The notes: generated from the letters alone by a model not told the origin. Counted from the stretch's first letter, positions 1-8,903 are shown. The stretch is DNA of 64,000 nucleotides from Herbaspirillum rhizosphaerae_A (GCF_046025915.1 NZ_JAQQFR010000001.1:475611-539610), one strand, 5' to 3'. Numbers and translations are program-made.

Positions 1-585
1 ATCCTCAATCGCATGCGCAAGCCGTGGCGCTCCATCATGTTGTTGGTGGTGCTGGCGCCGCTGATGATCTCGGTGGTGGTGCGCGCCTTCGGCTGGAGCA
101 TGCTGCTGGGGCCGGAAGGGTTGGTCAACGGCGCGTTGTCGGCATTCGGCATCGGCCCCTTCAAGATGCTCTATACCGAGACCGCCATCGTCATCGCGCT
201 GGTGCACGTGATGCTGCCGTTCATGGTGATTCCGGTCTGGACGTCGCTGCAGAAGATTGATCCCGGCGTCGTCAACGCCGCGTTGTCGCTCAATGCTTCG
301 CCGACCACTGCGCTGCGCCGTATTGTCCTGCCGCAGATCATGCCGGGCATGCTGTCGGGCAGCCTGATCGTATTCGGCCTGTCGGCCAGTTCGTTTGCGA
401 TTCCCGGCCTGCTGGGTGGACGCCGCCTCAAGATGATGGCCACGCTGATCTATGACGAATACCTGCACGAACTCAACTGGCCGCTCGGCGCCGCCATCGC
501 CTTGCTGCTGCTGCTGGCGAACCTTGCCATCATGCTCGGTTGGAATCGCATGATCGAGCTTCGTTACAAGAAAGCATTGGGGTGA
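1..585 (+). CDS. ABC transporter permease, PotB/opine type (5' end cut by window)
   Basis: Inner-membrane permease of a spermidine/putrescine- or opine-type ABC importer. The reading frame is open from base 1, so the true start lies upstream and at least 194 residues are present. Several hydrophobic spans are visible. The cytoplasmic EAA loop is clear near bases 270-350 (NAALSLNASPTTALRRIVLP), the site that docks on the ATPase. It ends four bases before the next permease, so the two are translationally linked. The ATPase gene is not in the window and probably lies upstream. The substrate cannot be read from the permease alone; the co-transcribed amine-oxidase-like enzymes suggest an amine, opine or amino-acid derivative. 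Confidence 0.88.
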   Translation: MLNRMRKPWRSIMLLVVLAPLMISVVVRAFGWSMLLGPEGLVNGALSAFGIGPFKMLYTETAIVIALVHVMLPFMVIPVWTSLQKIDPGVVNAALSLNASPTTALRRIVLPQIMPGMLSGSLIVFGLSASSFAIPGLLGGRRLKMMATLIYDEYLHELNWPLGAAIALLLLLANLAIMLGWNRMIELRYKKALG

Positions 586-589
586 GCAC

Positions 590-1384
590 ATGACCAAGAA
601 CGGACCGATTGCATTGCTGTTCAATGCGCTGGTGATCAGCTTCATGCTGGCGCCGATTCTGGTGGTGTGCGTGATCGCCTTCACCCCGGAAAATACCCTC
701 ACCATCCATGGCCCGGAACTCTCGCTGCGCTGGTTCAAGGCCGTGTTCGAGTATCCCGATTTCGTCAGCTCGTTCTGGAACAGCCTGTGGCTGGGACTGT
801 CTTCCGCGACCATCGCCACCGTCATCGCGGTGCCGGCCGGCATGGCGCTGATCCGTTATCCCAACCGCTGGAGCGGTTTGCTGCAGGGCTTGTTCCTGTC
901 ACCGCTGATCATTCCGCATCTGGTGTTGGGCGTGGCGCTGCTGCGTCTGTTCACGCTGATCGGCGGTGCCGGCAGTTTCGGCTGGCTGATCCTGGCGCAC
1001 GCATTGGTGGTCACGCCCTACACCATGCGGCTGGTGATGTCGGCGCTGATCGGTTTTGACCGCAGCGCGGAGCACGCGGCGATGTCGCTGGGGGCGAGCA
1101 AGACCACGGTGTTCCTGCGTATAACCCTGCCGATGATCTTGCCCGGCATCACCGGCGGCTGGCTGCTGGCCTTCATCAACAGCTTCGATGAAGTGACGAT
1201 GTCGATCTTCGTCACCTCGCCGTCGACCGTTACGCTGCCGGTGCGCATGTATATGTACGCCACCGAGTCCATCGATCCGATGATGGCTGCCGTATCAGCG
1301 CTGATGGTGGCGATCACCGCGGGCGCGATGATCATTCTGGATCGTGTCTACGGACTGGATCGTGTATTGGTGGGGCGCTCATGA
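590..1384 (+). CDS. ABC transporter permease, PotC/opine type
   Basis: Second inner-membrane permease of the same importer, 264 residues, the usual length for PotC-like proteins. It has six likely membrane spans and the EAA loop near residues 160-185 (AAMSLGASKTTVFLRITLP). The start follows the previous stop by four bases with GGTGAGC just before it. Its stop TGA overlaps the ATG of the next gene (ATGA at 1381-1384), the signature of translational coupling, so importer and oxidase are made together. The family assignment is firm; the transported compound is unknown. Confidence 0.9.
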   Translation: MTKNGPIALLFNALVISFMLAPILVVCVIAFTPENTLTIHGPELSLRWFKAVFEYPDFVSSFWNSLWLGLSSATIATVIAVPAGMALIRYPNRWSGLLQGLFLSPLIIPHLVLGVALLRLFTLIGGAGSFGWLILAHALVVTPYTMRLVMSALIGFDRSAEHAAMSLGASKTTVFLRITLPMILPGITGGWLLAFINSFDEVTMSIFVTSPSTVTLPVRMYMYATESIDPMMAAVSALMVAITAGAMIILDRVYGLDRVLVGRS

Positions 1385-1707
1385 AGTCAACCGCAATCCG
1401 CCCGCAGTTTGTCCGCGTTGCCGAACAGGCGCGCACGCCGGTTGCGTTCGTTCTGGACGGCCGGCCGGTGACGGCCCTGGAAGGCGACACCGTGTTGACG
1501 GCGATCTTGCTGAATGCCGGTCACGTACGCCACAACGAGTTCAGCGGCAAACCACGCGCCGGTTTTTGCATGATGGGCGCTTGCCAGGACTGCTGGGTGC
1601 AAACCATCAGTGGTGAAAAACTGCGCGCTTGTTCGACCTTTATCCGTGAAGGCATGCAATTGCTGACCGAAGCCGGAGAATGCGGAGAATGCGGAGAACA
1701 GCCATGA
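1381..1707 (+). CDS. (2Fe-2S)-binding subunit, HcnA/opine-oxidase gamma-like
   Basis: Small 108-residue ferredoxin-like subunit. Cysteines at residues 63, 68, 71 and 84 (C-x4-C-x2-C-x12-C) match a plant-type 2Fe-2S site as in HcnA and the N-terminal part of sarcosine/opine oxidase alpha subunits. It is expected to pass electrons between the flavin subunits encoded next door. Start and stop both overlap neighbours (ATGA junctions at 1381 and 1704). The 3' end holds three near-identical copies of a nine-base unit (1672-1698) encoding a Gly-Glu-Cys-Gly-Glu-Cys tail, which looks like recent slippage. It could equally be a D-hydroxyproline dehydrogenase gamma subunit; sequence alone does not decide. 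Confidence 0.85.
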   Translation: MKSTAIRPQFVRVAEQARTPVAFVLDGRPVTALEGDTVLTAILLNAGHVRHNEFSGKPRAGFCMMGACQDCWVQTISGEKLRACSTFIREGMQLLTEAGECGECGEQP

Positions 1708-3206
1708 ACAAACTCCGCCCCGTCATCGTCGGCGCCGGCCCTGCAGGCGTGCGTGCGGCACAGACGCTGGTCGCCCACGGTTTGCGTCCCATCGTGCTGG
1801 ACGAAGCACCGCGCGCCGGTGGTCAGATTTATCGCCAGCCGCCGCCGGGCTTTTATCGCAACAAAAAGAAACTTTACGGTTTTGAAGCAGGCCGCGCCGA
1901 CAGCGTCCATCAGGATTTCGCCGCGCTGGCGCAGCAGATCGACTATCGTCCGCAAACACTGGTGTGGAATGCGCAGCCGGATGTGCTCGATATCATGGAC
2001 ACCACCACGCTGGCCGCCGACAACATCGCATGGCAAGACATCATCGTCGCCACCGGCGCGACCGATCGCGTGTTGCCGGTGCCGGGTTGGACCACGCCGG
2101 GCGTCTACACCCTGGGCGGCGCGCAGGTCGCGCTCAAATTTCAGGGCTGCGCCATCGGCCGTCGCGTGGTGCTGGCCGGTACGGGGCCGCTGCTGTATCT
2201 GGTCGCTTATCAATACGCCAAAGCCGGCGCGCAGGTGATGGCTGTGCTCGACAGCAGCAGTCTGTCCGACCGCATTGCTGCGCTGCCCGGTATGCTCGGC
2301 CAGCCGGCGTTGCTGATGAAGGGCATGTATTACATGGCCTGGCTCATGGCGCATCGGATTCCGCTGAAGACGCACGCGCGCTTGCTGCGGGTTGAAGGCG
2401 AAGGACAAAATAAACACGATGAACACGTGCGCGCCGTTGTCTGGCGACGCGAGAGCATGACGGCGGAGGAACCCGCCATCGGCCCCGAGCAGACAATCGA
2501 ATGCGACGCGCTCGGATTTGGTTACGCGTTGCGCTCCGAAACACAACTGGCCGATCTGCTCGGCTGCCGCTTCGGCTTCGACGCCGTACAGCGCGCCCAT
2601 CTGCCTGAACGCGACAACGCCGGACGCAGCAGCGTGCCCGGCGTCTATCTCGCAGGCGACGGCGCCGGCATCATGGGTGCAGATGCGGCGGAGCTGGCCG
2701 GTGAACGCGCCGCGCTGGCACTGCTGCAAGATCGTGGCGTGCAGATCGACATCGCGCGCGCCGACAAGCTGGAACATCGCCTGGCGCGCATCGGCGCATT
2801 CCGCAAAGGACTGGAACGCGCTTTCCCTTTCCCGCACAAATGGGCCGAACTGGCGGATGACAAACTGATCGTGTGCCGTTGTGAGCAAATCAGCGCCGGT
2901 GAATTACGCCAGGCTGCGCGCGACAACAACGCGCAAGAGATGAATCGCCTCAAGGCGCTCACCCGCATCGGCATGGGCCGCTGCCAGGGCCGCATGTGCA
3001 GCAGCGCGGCGGGCGAGATTCTGGCGCAGGCTTGCAGCATCCCGCTGGCGCAAGTCGGCCGCTTGCGCGGACAGGCACCGATCAAGCCGGTGCCGATCGG
3101 CATGCATGCGTTGAAATCTGCGCCTGCGCCGGTCTCGGCATCGCCTTCCACGCAGCAGACGGCTTCGGTCTTCCACGTTGCCCTCGCGGCCGGGGAGGAC
3201 GAATGA
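1704..3206 (+). CDS. FAD/NAD(P)-dependent oxidoreductase, HcnB/opine-oxidase alpha-like
   Basis: 500-residue flavoprotein. A Rossmann dinucleotide site sits at the N terminus (GAGPAG, residues 10-15), a second nucleotide site follows mid-protein (LAGTGPLL), and the C-terminal part carries a BFD-like 2Fe-2S cysteine set (CRC near residue 392 and GRCQGRMC near 430). This architecture is that of HcnB and of OoxA/NoxA and D-hydroxyproline dehydrogenase alpha subunits. ATG 1704 is chosen because it overlaps the upstream stop (ATGA) and starts directly at the Rossmann fold; an upstream ATG at 1680 lies inside the preceding gene. It probably dehydrogenates an amine or opine together with the 2Fe-2S and DadA-like subunits. 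Confidence 0.87.
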   Translation: MNKLRPVIVGAGPAGVRAAQTLVAHGLRPIVLDEAPRAGGQIYRQPPPGFYRNKKKLYGFEAGRADSVHQDFAALAQQIDYRPQTLVWNAQPDVLDIMDTTTLAADNIAWQDIIVATGATDRVLPVPGWTTPGVYTLGGAQVALKFQGCAIGRRVVLAGTGPLLYLVAYQYAKAGAQVMAVLDSSSLSDRIAALPGMLGQPALLMKGMYYMAWLMAHRIPLKTHARLLRVEGEGQNKHDEHVRAVVWRRESMTAEEPAIGPEQTIECDALGFGYALRSETQLADLLGCRFGFDAVQRAHLPERDNAGRSSVPGVYLAGDGAGIMGADAAELAGERAALALLQDRGVQIDIARADKLEHRLARIGAFRKGLERAFPFPHKWAELADDKLIVCRCEQISAGELRQAARDNNAQEMNRLKALTRIGMGRCQGRMCSSAAGEILAQACSIPLAQVGRLRGQAPIKPVPIGMHALKSAPAPVSASPSTQQTASVFHVALAAGEDE

Positions 3207-4423
3207 CATCTCACGTGACCACCGACATCAACTCCGGCCCCAAAAGGCTGTCCGCTGATGTGTTGATCATCGGCGGTGGCATCGTCGGTACCTCGGCCGC
3301 GCTCGCGCTCGCCAAGGCAGGACGCAAGGTCGTCTTGCTGGAACGTGACCTGTGCGGTTCGCGCTCCAGCGGCATCAACTATGGTGGCGTCCGCCGACAA
3401 GGCCGCTCGGTATCGCAACTACCGCTTGCGCAGCGCGCGCACCGCATCTGGGAAGGCCTGAGCGATCTCATCGGCATCGATGGCGAATACGTGCGCAGCG
3501 GCCACTTCAAGCTGGCGCGCAGCGCTGCCGACATGCAAGCGCTGGAAGCCTATGCCGAACTCAGCAAACCTTTTGGACTCGGCATTGAACTCATCAGCGG
3601 CGAACGTCTGCGTCAGCAATGCCCATGGCTGGGCGGTGCGGTGGTCGGTGGTTCGCTTTGTCCGGAAGACGGCCAGGCCAATCCGCGTCTGGTGTCGCCC
3701 GCTTTTGCGCAGGCCGCACAACGTGCCGGCGCGCACATCATCGAACGGTGCGAGGTGCGCGAAGCCGGTTACGATGGCACGGCGTTTTCGGTACGCGCTG
3801 AACTGAATACCGGCGAAGGTCGCCAGTCGCTGCAGGTGCGCGCTGCTGCGCTGATCAACTGCGCCGGCGCCTGGGCCGGCAAGCTGGCCGAAGCCTTCGG
3901 CGAAACCGTGCCGATGTTCAGCGGCCATCCCAACATGGCGGTGACCGAGCCAATTCCGCACTTCCTGCCGTGGAGCCTGGGCGTGGAAGGCGGATCGATC
4001 TATTGTCGTCAGGTCAGCCGCGGCAACGTGGTGCTCGGCGGCGGTCGTGGCTATGCGCAGGACGAAAACCGCGCGCGCTCATCGCATGACGCCATCCTCG
4101 CGCTGCTGCCGCAAGCCGTCGACTTGCTCCCGGCTTTGCGTCACGTGCACATCATCCGCACCTGGAGCGGCGTCGAAGGCTACCTGCCCGACCGCCAGCC
4201 GATCCTCGGGGCTAGCAGCACGCAGGACGGCCTGTTCCACGGTTTCGGTTTTTGCGGCGCCGGTTTTCAGATCGGACCGGCGGCGGGCGAAGTGCTCGCC
4301 GATCTGGTCATGCATGGCCGCAGCGACATACCCATCGATGCATTTTCGATCCGACGTTTTCAATCCACTCTTCCCGTTGCAGATTTCAACCTCGCTTCCG
4401 AACCAGAAAGGAAAATTCAATGA
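3203..4423 (+). CDS. FAD-dependent amine oxidoreductase, HcnC/DadA-like beta subunit
   Basis: 406-residue DAO-family flavoprotein with the FAD motif GGGIVG at residues 24-29 and a C-terminal FAD-binding stretch (GFCGAGFQIGPAAGEVLADL). In HcnABC-type enzymes this beta subunit carries the amine/amino-acid oxidation site. The start ATG 3203 overlaps the upstream stop (ATGA). The stop overlaps the next start in the same way at 4420-4423, giving an unbroken chain of overlapping genes. A cyanide-synthase role is unlikely because the enzyme is embedded in a transporter operon; oxidative uptake of an opine, D-hydroxyproline-like or polyamine-like substrate fits better. Confidence 0.87.
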   Translation: MTSHVTTDINSGPKRLSADVLIIGGGIVGTSAALALAKAGRKVVLLERDLCGSRSSGINYGGVRRQGRSVSQLPLAQRAHRIWEGLSDLIGIDGEYVRSGHFKLARSAADMQALEAYAELSKPFGLGIELISGERLRQQCPWLGGAVVGGSLCPEDGQANPRLVSPAFAQAAQRAGAHIIERCEVREAGYDGTAFSVRAELNTGEGRQSLQVRAAALINCAGAWAGKLAEAFGETVPMFSGHPNMAVTEPIPHFLPWSLGVEGGSIYCRQVSRGNVVLGGGRGYAQDENRARSSHDAILALLPQAVDLLPALRHVHIIRTWSGVEGYLPDRQPILGASSTQDGLFHGFGFCGAGFQIGPAAGEVLADLVMHGRSDIPIDAFSIRRFQSTLPVADFNLASEPERKIQ

Positions 4424-5502
4424 TTTCGCTTTCATCTTCTTTCGTCCGCCATACCTGTACTACCGCGGTGGCATCAAGCCTTGCTGCACTCTCGCTGCTG
4501 GCGATGAGCAACGCGGCGCACGCCGCCGATCCAAAGACGCTCTACATCGGCATGAACGGCGGCAACATGGAGAAGACCTACACGCAATTCGTGTTCGGTC
4601 CCTTCGAGCAAAAGAATAACGTCAAGGTGGTGGTGGTGCCGGGCGGCTCTTCCGACATCCTGGCCAAGGCGCAAGCCGCCAAAGACAAGCCGCAGATGCA
4701 CCTGATGTTTCTCGACGACGGCGTCATGTACCGCGCCATCGGCATGGGCCTGTGCGAGAAGCAAAAGCCCAATCCCAACCTCGCCGGCATCCTCCCGGTA
4801 GCGCACATCAAGGGCGACATGGCTACCGGCGTCACCATCAGCATGACCGGTCTGGCCTACAACACCAAGGTCTACGCCGACAAGGGCTGGGCGCCACCGA
4901 CGTCGTGGCTGGACATGGCCGATCCCAAGCTGAAAGGCAAGGTCGTGTTCCAGTCGCTGTCGTCATCGACCTTCGGCCTGCACGCCTTCCTCGCCTTCAA
5001 CAAACTGAAGGGCGGCACCGACAGCAACGTCGAGCCCGGCTTCACCGCCTGGCCGAAGACCGTCGGCCCCAACGTCGTCGAATATATCGCCAGCTCCGCC
5101 AAGATTTCCGAAATGGCGCAAACCGGCGAAGCGGCATTGTTCCCTTACACGCCGACCCAGGTCACGATCCTGAAGAGCAAGGGCATCCCGGTCGAATACG
5201 TGCACCCGAAAGAAGGCGGCGTGGTCTTGATGGTGGCGCAATGCGTGATCGCCAACAACAGCGAGCCGCAACTGGCACAAGAGTTGGCCGCGTATCTGCT
5301 GAGCCCGGAAGCACAAGGCAAGGCACTCGAAAACGGCAGCTTCAATCCGACCAACACCAAGGTGCAAGTGACCGGCGCAGCGGCGGCGGAACAGAAGCGT
5401 CTGAACGACTACGTGAAGAACTCACGCAACGTCGACTGGGATGAGGTCAACAAGAATCGCGCGGTATGGAACACGCGTTGGAATCGTACGATCGAGCGGT
5501 GA
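4420..5502 (+). CDS. Periplasmic binding protein of the polyamine/opine ABC importer (PotD-like)
   Basis: 360 residues with a Sec signal peptide; the likely cleavage follows the AHA at residues 33-35. The mature part (TLYIGMNGGNMEKTY...) has the two-lobed fold typical of SBP_bac_1/PotD proteins. It captures substrate for the permeases at 1-1384. ATG 4420 overlaps the upstream stop and is preceded by GAAAGGAAAA. A start further upstream would destroy the signal peptide. It is the last gene of the operon: about 60 bases follow before a convergent gene, with no strong terminator seen. Confidence 0.9.
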   Translation: MISLSSSFVRHTCTTAVASSLAALSLLAMSNAAHAADPKTLYIGMNGGNMEKTYTQFVFGPFEQKNNVKVVVVPGGSSDILAKAQAAKDKPQMHLMFLDDGVMYRAIGMGLCEKQKPNPNLAGILPVAHIKGDMATGVTISMTGLAYNTKVYADKGWAPPTSWLDMADPKLKGKVVFQSLSSSTFGLHAFLAFNKLKGGTDSNVEPGFTAWPKTVGPNVVEYIASSAKISEMAQTGEAALFPYTPTQVTILKSKGIPVEYVHPKEGGVVLMVAQCVIANNSEPQLAQELAAYLLSPEAQGKALENGSFNPTNTKVQVTGAAAAEQKRLNDYVKNSRNVDWDEVNKNRAVWNTRWNRTIER

Positions 5503-5563
5503 TGATATTGCTCTTGCAGGGTCAGGGAATCTGGATTCTGCAAGAGCGTCGGGCAGACGAGCA

Positions 5564-6163
5564 TCAGCGGTAGTCAAAACCCCTACATCCCTCGCGTAGA
5601 GCGGTATCCCGATCAACGGGCAGGGCGGGAGGCATTTCAATTTGTTTCGGAAAAATTAAAGAAAGCCTTAGCCATCCTGAAGGGCTCGTCTGCATGGAAA
5701 CCGTGCCGCCTTCAAGGCAAGTTACTGCGACTCCGGTCGACCCTTCACCCCGAATCCTGTAATCACCACTGCGCTGTGCAATCTCAGTTTCAATATCCGT
5801 CACATACTGATTGAGGGTGCAGTTCAGCGGACCGTCTTCATCGTACAGATGAAAGCAGGAATAGTCGTTGCCCTTAGGACTCCGTCGATGTACGACATTG
5901 GCAATTTCAGTCATCACCGCTGAGGCACCACTGCATGAACCCGAGAACACCGCGGCGATGACCATGGCGTCCCGCTCCTTCGGCGTTTCGGCATCCAGGA
6001 TATGTTCCAGCATGCGTACGTTTTCTTGCGGACATGTGAAGTTACCTACACGCAGAAAGGTAAAATCAGCGGCATGGGCGTCGAGACTCGCGCCCGCCAA
6101 CGCAGCCAGAAATATCGCAGGCAAAAGGCAAGCTCGAAGGACTGAGCGTAGGAATTTAATCAT
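5564..6163 (-). CDS. Secreted hypothetical protein with cysteines
   Basis: 199 residues beginning with a clear Sec signal peptide (hydrophobic core to about residue 26, AHA-A cleavage near 31). The mature part has seven cysteines, among them TCPQ, GSCSG, SCFH, NCT, TCLE and EGC, suggesting disulfides in the periplasm or outside the cell. I do not recognise a family. It faces the end of the HcnABC-like operon convergently. Codon use and the clean signal peptide support a real gene. Confidence 0.6.
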   Translation of the reverse strand: MIKFLRSVLRACLLPAIFLAALAGASLDAHAADFTFLRVGNFTCPQENVRMLEHILDAETPKERDAMVIAAVFSGSCSGASAVMTEIANVVHRRSPKGNDYSCFHLYDEDGPLNCTLNQYVTDIETEIAQRSGDYRIRGEGSTGVAVTCLEGGTVSMQTSPSGWLRLSLIFPKQIEMPPALPVDRDTALREGCRGFDYR

Positions 6164-6571
6164 GGACGAGGTAGGTACGAGTGAGGAGCAGTTGCATGCT
6201 CAGTTGATGTCCAATGTGCTTGACGTGATTTGTCGTCATCACATTCTCTTGTACAAACCGAATGCAAGCAAATTGTTCGCGCTCCCCAGATAATGTCGCG
6301 CAGAAAAGATTGGTTCAAGGCTCTCCCAATAAAACAAATGGACAGTGCAATATCCATCGTCGTATGTTGACAATGAAAATCGCTGTTTTGAAAGCGGCAT
6401 AGAATCTTTATTGATATAGTTGTGAACATATCAAGACTCGAAAAACTATTCTCATTCCCTCCTTGCGCTTGCCCTTCATCTTTACTAGATTGGGTATTCC
6501 ACCAGAAGAACAGCTAGTCATCACAGCCAGCGAAAACAGCGTACTTAACTGTCCACCCGAGGAGCACAGTA
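6164..6571. other. Intergenic stretch of about 400 bases, no gene supported
   Basis: AT-richer than its surroundings. Short open frames exist on both strands (for example 6160-6429 minus), but they lack ribosome sites and protein-like composition. It must contain the promoters of the divergent genes at 5564-6163 and 6572-6931; I could not fix a convincing -35/-10 pair. Confidence 0.5.
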
Positions 6572-6931
6572 ATGAGTCCTGCTACATCTGCTGTATTGGA
6601 AGAACGCTCTGCAAGAGCCTATGCCGGATCACTCGGCGTTGGTATTTCCCCCCGCCCTGAACGTCGCCGCGAACGTCTTGCCGTTACCTTGATGGAACTT
6701 GATCCACGCGATGTGGTGGATGGCGTCCTACTTGAGAACGGCATGTTCCTTGCGCCTGATCCGACACCTGTGGGCACGATGCGCGAGGTTTGTCCGCATT
6801 GCGAGGGCGTGGCGTTGCAACTCGTGTTGCGCCGCCATCATGTCAAACGCTCGCACTTGTTTTGCGGGCAATGCACACGCTGCTACGACGCGGTATGCGA
6901 AGGAGGGTATTCGATACTTGGGATAGTCTGA
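6572..6931 (+). CDS. Small protein with a Cys-pair (zinc-ribbon-like) C terminus
   Basis: 119 residues. The start is supported by GAGGAG at 6559-6564, seven bases before the ATG. The C-terminal half has CPHC (near residue 73) and CGQC...C (near residues 98-105), the spacing of a zinc ribbon. The N-terminal half (RRERLAVTLMELDPRDVVDGVLLENGMFL) looks globular. No family recognised. A strong hairpin with a T-run follows at 6972-6998. It could be a DNA- or RNA-binding or stress-related small protein, but no function is claimed. Confidence 0.65.
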   Translation: MSPATSAVLEERSARAYAGSLGVGISPRPERRRERLAVTLMELDPRDVVDGVLLENGMFLAPDPTPVGTMREVCPHCEGVALQLVLRRHHVKRSHLFCGQCTRCYDAVCEGGYSILGIV

Positions 6932-6971
6932 GCTGATCAGTATTTCTCAACGATAGTAGTAGCGTAACGAT

Positions 6972-6998
6972 AGCGGCCTCAGGGCCGCTTTTCTTTTT
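6972..6998. terminator. Rho-independent terminator
   Basis: Stem AGCGGCC/GGCCGCT with a four-base loop, followed by TTTTCTTTTT. It serves the plus-strand gene at 6572-6931 and overlaps the last codons of the convergent gene at 6979-7584. Confidence 0.8.
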
Positions 6999-7584
6999 CT
7001 GCGTCGTTGCCTTTTTCTATTTCGGCTTTCACGGCGTTGAGCATGTGGCGTAGATCGCTTTTCATGAGCGCTGCACCAAAAAGCGTGGGCACGTAAAAAT
7101 CGGGCGCGATGATTCCCGCGTAAGAGATGCGGGTGTGGCCGTCGTCGCCCGGTTGCTGCGGCTGCTGAGGTTGTAGTTCCCAGCGTGCCTGGTATTCGCG
7201 CATGTTGCCGCTGATCAGGCGTATATCGATGACCTGCATCGGCTGTTCGGTGACGTGCAGCACCAGGTCGATGTTTTGCCGGATGAACAGAAATTTGGCG
7301 AAGCCATTCTGGGTGACCACGCGCTCATTGCCTTCGCTGGAAGTGACTTGTGAGCGCGACAGGTTGGGGACGAATTCCGCGAGCCGGTTGTAGTCGGTCA
7401 GCACCTTCCAACTGCGCGCCACGTTGGCGTTGACCGTCATCTTTGCGGTCACTTCAAAGAGCGGATAGCCCTTGGCGCGGGTCATGCGGACATCGATGTC
7501 GGGTTGGTCGATGGTCTGTGCATCGACATTGCTGCCGGTCATCCAGACTAGTGCTACCAGTGAGCAAAGCAGAGAGGGTCGCAA
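6979..7584 (-). CDS. SRPBCC/START-like lipid- or ligand-binding protein, exported
   Basis: 201 residues: a short signal peptide (to about residue 22, VDA-Q) followed by a polyketide-cyclase/SRPBCC domain. The diagnostic stretch (ARSWKVLTDYNRLAEFVPNL near residues 57-76) is the usual opening of this fold. The only start that keeps the signal peptide is a TTG at 7582-7584; a later ATG (residue 15) would remove it. The tail is very charged (KGNDAEKEKRP). It likely binds a hydrophobic ligand in the periplasm. The family is fairly sure, the ligand is unknown. Confidence 0.8.
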   Translation of the reverse strand: MRPSLLCSLVALVWMTGSNVDAQTIDQPDIDVRMTRAKGYPLFEVTAKMTVNANVARSWKVLTDYNRLAEFVPNLSRSQVTSSEGNERVVTQNGFAKFLFIRQNIDLVLHVTEQPMQVIDIRLISGNMREYQARWELQPQQPQQPGDDGHTRISYAGIIAPDFYVPTLFGAALMKSDLRHMLNAVKAEIEKGNDAEKEKRP

Positions 7585-7672
7585 AGGGGCTTTCGATTGG
7601 CTGGTTCATCAATAGGCAAGCGCGAGCTTACGCGAATTTGGTGACGGAGCAATGTCGCGCGAGCATGCCGGG

Positions 7673-7686
7673 TGGTATCGGTACCA
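7673..7686. promoter_or_regulatory. LacI-family operator upstream of its own regulator
   Basis: Palindrome TGGTATCGGTACCA (half-sites TGGTA/TACCA, four-base spacer), 25 bases before the regulator ATG. The same half-sites recur twice before gudD (8918-8931, 8949-8962), so this is probably autoregulation. Confidence 0.7.
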
Positions 7687-7710
7687 TTTTGGCAATGCTA
7701 AAATCGCGCC

Positions 7711-8832
7711 ATGAAGAAGCCTTCCCCTCCCACCGATCCTGCCGATCCCATCATTTCAGCACCCGCACCTGACGCCTCAATGACTGACCCCCAGCCTGTC
7801 CTTGAAAAAGTGCGTAAAGGTCGCAAAGGCGCCGGACTGACCTTGCGCGATGTCGCCAAGTTGGCGGGCGTGGCGCCGATTACGGCTTCGCGCGCGCTGA
7901 ATACACCGGATGCGGTTTCCGAAACCGTGTTGAAAAAAGTGCGTGAAGCGGTTGAGCGCACCGGCTATGTTCCCAATCTCCTTGCAGGCGGACTGGCCTC
8001 GAAGAAGAGCCGCCTGGTCGCCGCCGTGGTGCCGACGATTGTCGGGCCGATCTTTCTGGAAACCGTGCAGTCGCTGACCGAATCGCTGGCCGCCGCCGGC
8101 TATCAGCTGATGCTGGGCCAGAGCGGCTATGAAAACTCGCGTGAAGATGCCTTGCTCGAAGCCATCATCGGCCGTCGTCCCGACGGCGTGGTGCTGACCG
8201 GCATCATGCGCTCGCCGGAGTCGCGCAAGCGTTTGCTGGCCAGCGGCATCCCGGTGGTGGAAACCTGGGATCTGACGCCGACGCCGATCGACATGCTGGT
8301 CGGCTTCTCGCATGAAAACATCGGTATCGCCGTCGCACGTCACTTGCACGCTGCCGGTCGCCGCCGCGTGGCCGTGATTGCCGGCGTGGATGAACGCAGC
8401 CGCCGCCGCGCCAAATCGTTCTCGGATGAAGCGGTGCGCCTGGGCATGGCTGCCGGCGGTGTGACCGAAATCCCGCTGTGCATGGTGCCGGCGCCGACGA
8501 CCTTGGGCAGCGGCCGTACCGGACTATCCGATCTGTTGGGCCAGGACGCGGCCATTGACGGCGTATTTTGCAGCTCGGATGTCCTCGCCATGGGTGTCAT
8601 GATCGAGGCGCAGGTGCGCGGCATTTCCATTCCGGGGCAACTGGCGGTGATGGGTTTCGGCGACCTGAGTTTTTCACGCGACCTGCACCCACAACTGACG
8701 ACGGTGCGCATTGACGGCACCGGCATCGGCAAGGTGGCGGCGCAGTTCATCATTGATCGTGCCGACGGCCTGCAAGTGGCTGATCGCGTGCATGACATCG
8801 GCTTCACCATCATTGAGCGCGAAAGCGTCTAG
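7711..8832 (+). CDS. LacI-family transcriptional regulator of glucarate use (GntR/GulR-like)
   Basis: 373 residues. The N-terminal HTH is at about residues 43-64 (LTLRDVAKLAGVAPITASRALN), with the hinge around 87-92 and a periplasmic-binding-like effector domain to the end. Divergence from its target is absent: it lies directly upstream of gudD on the same strand. A proline-rich 24-residue N-terminal extension is unusual. A TAAAAT box ends only seven bases before ATG 7711, so the mRNA may be leaderless, or translation may start at ATG 7780. The effector is inferred to be glucarate/galactarate or a derivative from the neighbouring genes and the matching operators. Confidence 0.9.
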   Translation: MKKPSPPTDPADPIISAPAPDASMTDPQPVLEKVRKGRKGAGLTLRDVAKLAGVAPITASRALNTPDAVSETVLKKVREAVERTGYVPNLLAGGLASKKSRLVAAVVPTIVGPIFLETVQSLTESLAAAGYQLMLGQSGYENSREDALLEAIIGRRPDGVVLTGIMRSPESRKRLLASGIPVVETWDLTPTPIDMLVGFSHENIGIAVARHLHAAGRRRVAVIAGVDERSRRRAKSFSDEAVRLGMAAGGVTEIPLCMVPAPTTLGSGRTGLSDLLGQDAAIDGVFCSSDVLAMGVMIEAQVRGISIPGQLAVMGFGDLSFSRDLHPQLTTVRIDGTGIGKVAAQFIIDRADGLQVADRVHDIGFTIIERESV

Positions 8833-8903
8833 CTGGCTGTTTTTCAGATCGCCGGCAGTTCCTTTAAGCAATATTTCCTGAAAATCAACTCTTCGTAAAC
8901 CGG

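Noticed and set aside
1381..4423. Hydrogen cyanide synthase hcnABC
   Set aside because: The subunit layout fits, but the genes are sealed into an importer operon by ATGA overlaps; opine or amine oxidation is more likely.
6160..6429. Possible 89-residue minus-strand gene
   Set aside because: No ribosome site, overlaps the next gene start, Cys/His/Thr-rich random-looking translation.
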